Below are positions 59,816 to 64,000 of a stretch of DNA of 64,000 nucleotides, piece by piece. Origin of the DNA: Roseitalea sp. (GTDB taxonomy: Bacteria > Pseudomonadota > Alphaproteobacteria > Rhizobiales > Rhizobiaceae); NCBI GenBank assembly GCA_017642895.1, contig JAEPON010000020.1, positions 1 to 64,000 on the forward strand, given 5' to 3'. A program made the position numbers and the translations under genes. The notes beneath the pieces were generated by a model that saw only the letters and a program-made list of their open reading frames with translations, was not told where the DNA came from and did not search any database. Position 1 is the stretch's first letter, and each line of letters begins with the position of its first letter.

Positions 59816-61246
59816 TCAGTAGCGCTGGCTGAGCACCTTGACCTCGGTGAAGTCCTTAAGCCCCCATTGGCCGCCCTCGCGGCCATTGCCAGACTGCTTG
59901 TAACCGCCAAACGGATGGCCGGCCGAAAGCCCCGCGCCGTTGACGCGCACCATGCCGGCGCGCAGGCGGCGGCCGACGCGGTCGCCCCTGGCCTGGTCGC
60001 CCGTCCACAGATAGGCGGCGAGGCCGTAAGGCGTATCGTTGGCGATGGCGACCGCCTCGTCCTCACCGCCCGAAAACGGGATCATCGTCAGCACCGGGCC
60101 GAAGATTTCCTCGCGGGCAATGGTCATGTCGTTGGTCACATCGGCAAAGACGGTCGGCCGCGCATACCAGCCGCGGTTGAAGCCTTCGGGCCGTCCCGGA
60201 CCGCCGGTGACGAGGCGTGCGCCCTCGGCCATGCCGGTTTCGATCAGGCCCTGGACCTTGTCGAACTGAGCCGCCGACGAGAGCGGGCCGATATGGTTGC
60301 CGGCCTCGCGGGGGTTGCCGACCGTGATGCTCTGGGCAACCTCTCTGGCCAGATCGATGGCTTCTTCATAAACATCGTGCTCGACGATCATGCGCGACGG
60401 CGCGTTGCAGGACTGGCCTGTGTTTTCCATCATGTGTGTGACGCCGCGCTTGATCGCCTTGGGCAGATCGGCGTCGGCGAAGATGATGTTGGGCGATTTG
60501 CCGCCCAATTCCAGCGTGACGCGCTTGATCGAGGCGGCCGATCCGCGCATGACGGCGCTGCCGGCGCGGGTCGATCCGGTGAAGCTCATCATGTCGATGT
60601 CCGGGTGGTTCGACATGGCTTCGCCGACCGTCGACCCGTCGCCATTGACCAGGTTGAAGACGCCCTTTGGGAAGCCGGCCTCGTCCATCAGTTCGGCCCA
60701 GACCATGGCCGACAGCGGCGCGATCTCGGACGGTTTGAGCACGCAGGTGCAGCCGGCGGCAACAGCCGGGATCACCTTCAGCGCGATCTGGTTGACGGGC
60801 CAGTTCCAGGGCGTGATCAGGCCGACCACGCCGATCGGTTCGCGGACGATGGTTTCGCGATCAGTGAATTTTTCTTCCCACGCAAAGCGATCCATCGCAT
60901 CGAGAAAGCCTTGGAGGTGCCAAGGGCCGGCGCCGGCCTGTTCGCCCTTGGCGAAGTCGATCGGCGCGCCCATTTCCAGCGAGATCGCTTCTGCCAGATC
61001 GTCGTGGCGGGCCTTCATGACCGTGGCCAGGCGCTCAAGCGCGGCACGGCGCTCGGCGACCGGCGTTGCCGCCCAGCCGTCAAAGGCCGCCTTGGCCGCT
61101 GCGACGGCCTTGTCGACATCTGAGGCCGATCCCAGCGAGATCACCGCACAGACATCCTCGGTGGCCGGATCGTGCACCTCCAGATCGTTGGCCTGAACCG
61201 GATCGACCCACTGGCCGTCAATGTAGAACTGGCGCTGTTCGCGCAT
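59816..61246 (-). CDS. NAD(P)-dependent aldehyde dehydrogenase
   Basis: A 476-residue oxidoreductase that turns aldehydes into acids. The catalytic Cys280 (MENTGQSCNAPSRM), Glu246 (TLELGGKSPNI), Asn in PWNWPVNQIA and the SFTGSTRAGS nucleotide loop are all present. Length is normal. The specific substrate is not readable. It is coupled to the GNAT gene downstream and starts about 94 bases after truB on the same strand, so the pair interrupts the truB-rpsO neighbourhood. Confidence 0.92.
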   Translation of the reverse strand: MREQRQFYIDGQWVDPVQANDLEVHDPATEDVCAVISLGSASDVDKAVAAAKAAFDGWAATPVAERRAALERLATVMKARHDDLAEAISLEMGAPIDFAKGEQAGAGPWHLQGFLDAMDRFAWEEKFTDRETIVREPIGVVGLITPWNWPVNQIALKVIPAVAAGCTCVLKPSEIAPLSAMVWAELMDEAGFPKGVFNLVNGDGSTVGEAMSNHPDIDMMSFTGSTRAGSAVMRGSAASIKRVTLELGGKSPNIIFADADLPKAIKRGVTHMMENTGQSCNAPSRMIVEHDVYEEAIDLAREVAQSITVGNPREAGNHIGPLSSAAQFDKVQGLIETGMAEGARLVTGGPGRPEGFNRGWYARPTVFADVTNDMTIAREEIFGPVLTMIPFSGGEDEAVAIANDTPYGLAAYLWTGDQARGDRVGRRLRAGMVRVNGAGLSAGHPFGGYKQSGNGREGGQWGLKDFTEVKVLSQRY

Positions 61247-61310
61247 CGGGCGCTCCTGTCAAATCGGACTGGTTTGGCATGACGTTGGCGCCAAGCCTTT
61301 GCAAATGCAA

Positions 61311-61326
61311 TCACCCTTGCGGGTGA
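61311..61326 (-). terminator. Weak hairpin between truB and the aldehyde dehydrogenase gene
   Basis: TCACCC-TTGC-GGGTGA gives a six-pair stem 15 bases after the truB stop, followed on the minus strand by an AT-rich stretch. It may attenuate read-through from truB into the aldehyde dehydrogenase gene. Confidence 0.4.
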
Positions 61327-61340
61327 ATCTTGTCACCATG

Positions 61341-62279
61341 TCAAAGGCGGAAAACGCGGCGCGGCCGGAAGGCGCCCTGCGCGATCTCGCCGATCGCAAC
61401 CAGCCGACCACGATGGAAGGCACAGGCTTCCTCCTCGGCGACCGGCGCATCGCGGCCACGCAGGATGGCGGGATTGCCGAGACGGATGCGGTGCGCCTGC
61501 TCGTCGCCGAGATCGATGCGCGGAAACCCGTCCATTGCCTCGCCCGTGTCGAGCAGGAACGCGTCGAGTGCAGCATGGCGCGCCGCCTCGTCATCGCCCG
61601 CCGCCTCGATGGCGGCTTCGAGCTTGGCCAGAGTGACGGCGTCCCGCTCGTCGAACGGCTCGACAAAAGTGCGGCGCAACGCGCTGACATGGCCGAAACA
61701 GCCAAGCTGGCGGCCCATGTCGCGGGCCAGCGAACGGACATAGGTGCCCTTGCCGCATTCAACGTTGAAAATGGTCGTGTCGCCGTCATGGTCGATGATC
61801 GTCAGCGCATCGATCTCGACCTCGCGTGCAGTGACGGCGGCTGCCTCGCCCTGGCGGGCCAGCGCATAGGCGCGCTCGCCATCGACCTTGACGGCAGAGA
61901 ATTGCGGCGGCGTCTGGCTGATCGTGCCGACAAACTGCGGCAGCAGTGCCTCGATCGCGGCACGGCCCGGACGATCGGCGGAGGTGTCGATCACATCGCC
62001 TTCCAGATCATCGGTCGTCGTCTGTGCGCCCCAGCTTACGGTGAACCGGTACGCCTTGGTGCCGTCCATCACATAGGGCACGGTCTTGGTCGCTTCGCCC
62101 AGCGCGATCGGCAGGATGCCGGTCGCAAGCGGATCGAGCGTGCCGGCATGGCCGGCCTTTTGTGCGCCGAACAGCCATTTGACCCTGGAGACGGCCTTGG
62201 TCGAGCCCAGTTCCAGCGGCTTGTCGAGCACCAGCCAGCCGGAAACCGGCCGGCCCTTCTTCTTGCGCTGGCGCGCCAT
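61341..62279 (-). CDS. truB: tRNA pseudouridine(55) synthase TruB
   Basis: TruB makes pseudouridine 55 in the T-loop of tRNAs. The 312-residue protein has the catalytic Asp49 in the motif GHAGTLDPLATGILPIALGE, the tRNA-binding GTYVRSLARDMG and the SALRRTFVEPF segment. Its ATG overlaps the rbfA stop by one base (TGATG). The infB-rbfA-truB order is the usual one. Confidence 0.96.
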   Translation of the reverse strand: MARQRKKKGRPVSGWLVLDKPLELGSTKAVSRVKWLFGAQKAGHAGTLDPLATGILPIALGEATKTVPYVMDGTKAYRFTVSWGAQTTTDDLEGDVIDTSADRPGRAAIEALLPQFVGTISQTPPQFSAVKVDGERAYALARQGEAAAVTAREVEIDALTIIDHDGDTTIFNVECGKGTYVRSLARDMGRQLGCFGHVSALRRTFVEPFDERDAVTLAKLEAAIEAAGDDEAARHAALDAFLLDTGEAMDGFPRIDLGDEQAHRIRLGNPAILRGRDAPVAEEEACAFHRGRLVAIGEIAQGAFRPRRVFRL

Positions 62280-62668
62280 CAGTCCTCGTCTCCGTCCAGA
62301 TCGCGCGCGACATGGGGCGATTTGAGCAGCGCGTCCACCTTCTGGAAATTGTCGAAGCTCGTATCCGCGCGGAAGCGGAAATCGGGCATGTATTTCATCT
62401 GGCCGAGTTCGCGCGACAGCCGGCCACGGATGAACTTGGCGTTGCGTGCCAGCGCCTTGACCAGCGGCGCCATGTCATCGCGCCCGAAAGCGGTGACATA
62501 GGCGGTGGCGATCTTCAGATCGGGCGACATGCGCACTTCGGTCACCGAAAGGACGACGCCATCGAGTTCCGGATCGGCGACTTCGCCACGCTGGAGAAGC
62601 TGCGTCAGCGCGTGACGCACATGCTCGCCGACGCGAAGCTGGCGCTGTGAGGGGCCATCATTGGACAT
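62279..62668 (-). CDS. rbfA: Ribosome-binding factor A
   Basis: RbfA is a KH-fold protein for 30S maturation and cold adaptation. The 129-residue protein has the N-terminal SQRQLRVGEHVRHALTQLLQ, the central LSVTEVRMSPDLKIATAYVT and the C-terminal PDFRFRADTSFDNFQKVDAL segments. It lies two bases after a small unknown gene, where infB would normally precede it directly, and is coupled to truB. Confidence 0.95.
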   Translation of the reverse strand: MSNDGPSQRQLRVGEHVRHALTQLLQRGEVADPELDGVVLSVTEVRMSPDLKIATAYVTAFGRDDMAPLVKALARNAKFIRGRLSRELGQMKYMPDFRFRADTSFDNFQKVDALLKSPHVARDLDGDED

Positions 62669-62670
62669 AT

Positions 62671-63003
62671 TCAGCTATCGCTTTGGTCTTGATCGGCGCG
62701 CGTTTCCAGAAGACGCACAACCGCATCGATTGCCGCGCGATCCGCAGCGCTTTCGATGCGCGAGGCAATTGAAGTTTCGAGTGTTGCCAGAATGGCTTTC
62801 AACTGGCCGTTGTGATCGTCGACCATCCGTTGAAGCGCCGTGACCTGGTTTCGAAGCTGGCGGTTGTCTTGATCCAAACGCGCGACCGTTCGTTCAAGCC
62901 GCAGTATGTTGGCGAAGAACTCGCCGAACCGCCTCCAAGATACCTGCTCACTGGACGCTTCCGGCTCATCCTTTTCCGGCGTTCTGCCCTGTTCCTCATC
63001 CAT
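62671..63003 (-). CDS. Small coiled-coil protein of unknown function
   Basis: A 110-residue, highly charged protein. Residues 25-75 show heptad-like spacing of hydrophobics (FGEFFANILRLERTVARLDQ, then NRQLRNQVTALQRMVDDHNG), so a coiled coil is likely; no membrane segment, signal peptide or cysteine is seen. The start overlaps the end of the upstream small gene by eight bases and its stop is two bases before rbfA, so it is embedded in the infB-rbfA run. Base composition is lower in GC (about 50-62% in sampled lines) than infB or truB. I do not recognise the family. Confidence 0.65.
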   Translation of the reverse strand: MDEEQGRTPEKDEPEASSEQVSWRRFGEFFANILRLERTVARLDQDNRQLRNQVTALQRMVDDHNGQLKAILATLETSIASRIESAADRAAIDAVVRLLETRADQDQSDS

Positions 63004-63292
63004 GAAGAGGAACGTCTCCGATCCAATGCTCTAGCGCCTCTGCGTTCACCGCATTTTCCCGCTCAATGCGAGCCATCAATGCCTGAGAGTGCGCCAGCCA
63101 GACAGCTTGATCAGCGGCCAACTCATCAAGCACATTGGCCGATCGCTCCAGAGAATTCGCCGCTTCGTCGAGCAAACTGTCGACGTCCACAAAGACGTTT
63201 GCGCGCTCGGAGCGTTGCTTGTCATTTGACGCCTCGCCACCATGGCGGGTTCTTGGTGGGAGTGAAGTCATAAAGGCAAACGTGTCTGCCAT
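62996..63292 (-). CDS. Small helical protein of unknown function next to infB
   Basis: A 98-residue acidic protein. After a polar, probably disordered N-terminus (to about residue 33), residues 34-85 look helical (VDVDSLLDEAANSLERSANV; ADQAVWLAHSQALMARIERE). AAGGAG lies about 10 bases before ATG 63292, the clearest support that it is translated. It begins 48 bases after infB and overlaps the next small gene by eight bases. No family is recognised; phage-like small structural or regulatory proteins look similar in composition, but nothing decides this. Confidence 0.65.
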   Translation of the reverse strand: MADTFAFMTSLPPRTRHGGEASNDKQRSERANVFVDVDSLLDEAANSLERSANVLDELAADQAVWLAHSQALMARIERENAVNAEALEHWIGDVPLHG

Positions 63293-63340
63293 GGCCTTAT
63301 CTCCTTCTATCCAAGTACAATTTGCAGCATCCGGGCGAGT

Positions 63341-64000
63341 TTACAACGTCCGTGCGACTTCCTCGACGCGGAAGCACTCGATGACGTCGCCGTCGCGGAT
63401 GTCCTCGTAGTTCTCGAAGGCCATGCCGCATTCCTGTCCGACGGGGACTTCCTGCACCTCGTCCTTGAAGCGCTTGAGCGTCTTGAGCTTGCCCTCGTGG
63501 ATGACGACGCTGTCGCGCACAAGGCGCACGCCGGCGCCGCGCTCCACCTTGCCTTCGGTCACTTGGCAGCCGGCGACCCTGCCAACCTTGGTGATGTTGA
63601 AGACTTCGAGGATCTCCGCATTGCCCAGGAAGGTCTCGCGGCGCTCCGGCGAGAGCAGGCCTTCCATCGCCGCTTTCACGTCATCGAGCAGATTGTAGAT
63701 GATGTTGTAGTAGCGGATTTCGACGCCGGCAGCCTCGGCCGCATCACGGGCCTGCTTGTTGGCGCGCACGTTGAAGCCCATGATCGCCGCACCGGTCGAT
63801 TCGGCCAGAGAGACATCGGTTTCTGTGATGCCGCCGGCACCCGAATGGATGATGCGCGCCTTGACCTCGTCGGTGCCCAGCTTTTCGAGCGCGCCGAGAA
63901 TGGCTTCCACCGACCCCTGCACGTCACCCTTGATGACGAGCGGGAACTCGGCGGTTTCGGCGTCCTTGGCGGCCGCCATCATCTGTTCGAGCGAGCCGCG
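63341..64000 (-). CDS. infB: Translation initiation factor IF-2, C-terminal part
   Basis: The last 219 codons of infB are present; the gene continues beyond the window. Visible parts belong to domain III and domain IV (C1-C2): FPLVIKGDVQGSVEAILGAL, IIHSGAGGITETDVSLAEST, IMGFNVRANKQARDAAEAAG, IIYNLLDDVKAAMEGLLSPE and the C2 end GMAFENYEDIRDGDVIECFR. C2 binds initiator fMet-tRNA. The GTPase domain lies outside the window. Confidence 0.96.
   Translation of the reverse strand, partial: RGSLEQMMAAAKDAETAEFPLVIKGDVQGSVEAILGALEKLGTDEVKARIIHSGAGGITETDVSLAESTGAAIMGFNVRANKQARDAAEAAGVEIRYYNIIYNLLDDVKAAMEGLLSPERRETFLGNAEILEVFNITKVGRVAGCQVTEGKVERGAGVRLVRDSVVIHEGKLKTLKRFKDEVQEVPVGQECGMAFENYEDIRDGDVIECFRVEEVARTL

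Noticed and set aside
62812..63273. A plus-strand frame of 153 codons opposite the two small genes
   Set aside because: The minus-strand pair has a good ribosome binding site, overlap coupling and coiled-coil patterns. The plus-strand frame is arginine/proline-rich without such support and is an antisense shadow.

Overview
The window is one contiguous stretch of a GC-rich alphaproteobacterial chromosome. Gene content and order point to the Hyphomicrobiales (Rhizobiales): dnaX-ybaB beside the SRP RNA gene, HIT-nudC-pheA-kdsB-cytochrome c, twin yejA genes ahead of yejBEF, rpsT next to dnaA, Irr divergent from fabA-fabB-fabI, and infB-rbfA-truB-rpsO-pnp. I cannot assign a genus. The genes are mostly housekeeping, densely packed and with many 1-8 nt overlaps. 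No rRNA, tRNA, CRISPR, prophage or recognisable transposase gene was seen.

Layout. 0-6 kb: a partial secreted protein, dapE with a coupled membrane protein, a lytic transglycosylase, recR, and EamA and LysE exporters. 6-13.4 kb: agmatine deiminase, ybaB, dnaX, the ffs RNA gene, a HIT protein, nudC, pheA, kdsB and a membrane-anchored cytochrome c. 13.5-25.8 kb: two YejA-type binding proteins, yejB, yejE, yejF, a GhrA-like reductase and, on the other strand, an M17 aminopeptidase, a MarR regulator and an NlpC/P60 hydrolase. This looks like a (muro)peptide uptake and breakdown region. 25.9-37.5 kb: a Tad/Flp pilus locus split over both strands (tadD; cpaB-cpaC-cpaD-cpaE-cpaF-tadB-tadC; cpaA; a secretin N-domain protein; two TadE-like pseudopilins). 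37.5-41.5 kb: a PhnD-like binding protein, deoB, mutM and an enoyl-CoA hydratase. 41.5-47.7 kb: rpsT, a long AT-rich regulatory region, dnaA, dnaN, recF and moeB. 47.8-56.4 kb: a membrane-anchored helix-hairpin-helix protein, a 2-hydroxyacid dehydrogenase, an SH3 protein, irr, fabA-fabB-fabI, an EAL protein and an RsmC-like methyltransferase. 56.5-64 kb, minus strand: infB (partial), two small unknown genes, rbfA, truB, an aldehyde dehydrogenase, a GNAT acetyltransferase, rpsO and pnp.

The least ordinary parts are as follows. (1) The yej operon is interrupted twice exactly at gene junctions: by a 265-bp element with 32-bp imperfect terminal inverted repeats and two internal hairpins between yejB and yejE, and by a lower-GC VapBC toxin-antitoxin module, with a perfect 14-bp palindrome in front, inserted at what looks like a former GTGA overlap between yejE and yejF. 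(2) The region before dnaA contains a perfect TTAA-N7-TTAAC CtrA-type site within a cluster of six GANTC (CcrM) sites. (3) All three tad promoter regions carry the exact 8-mer TTAACCAT, the CtrA half-site. (4) Two small coiled-coil genes sit between infB and rbfA, and an aldehyde dehydrogenase/acetyltransferase pair sits between truB and rpsO.

All names come from reading protein motifs and gene order by eye. No database search was run. Start codons were chosen from ribosome binding sites, overlaps and known N-termini, and alternatives are given where they matter.
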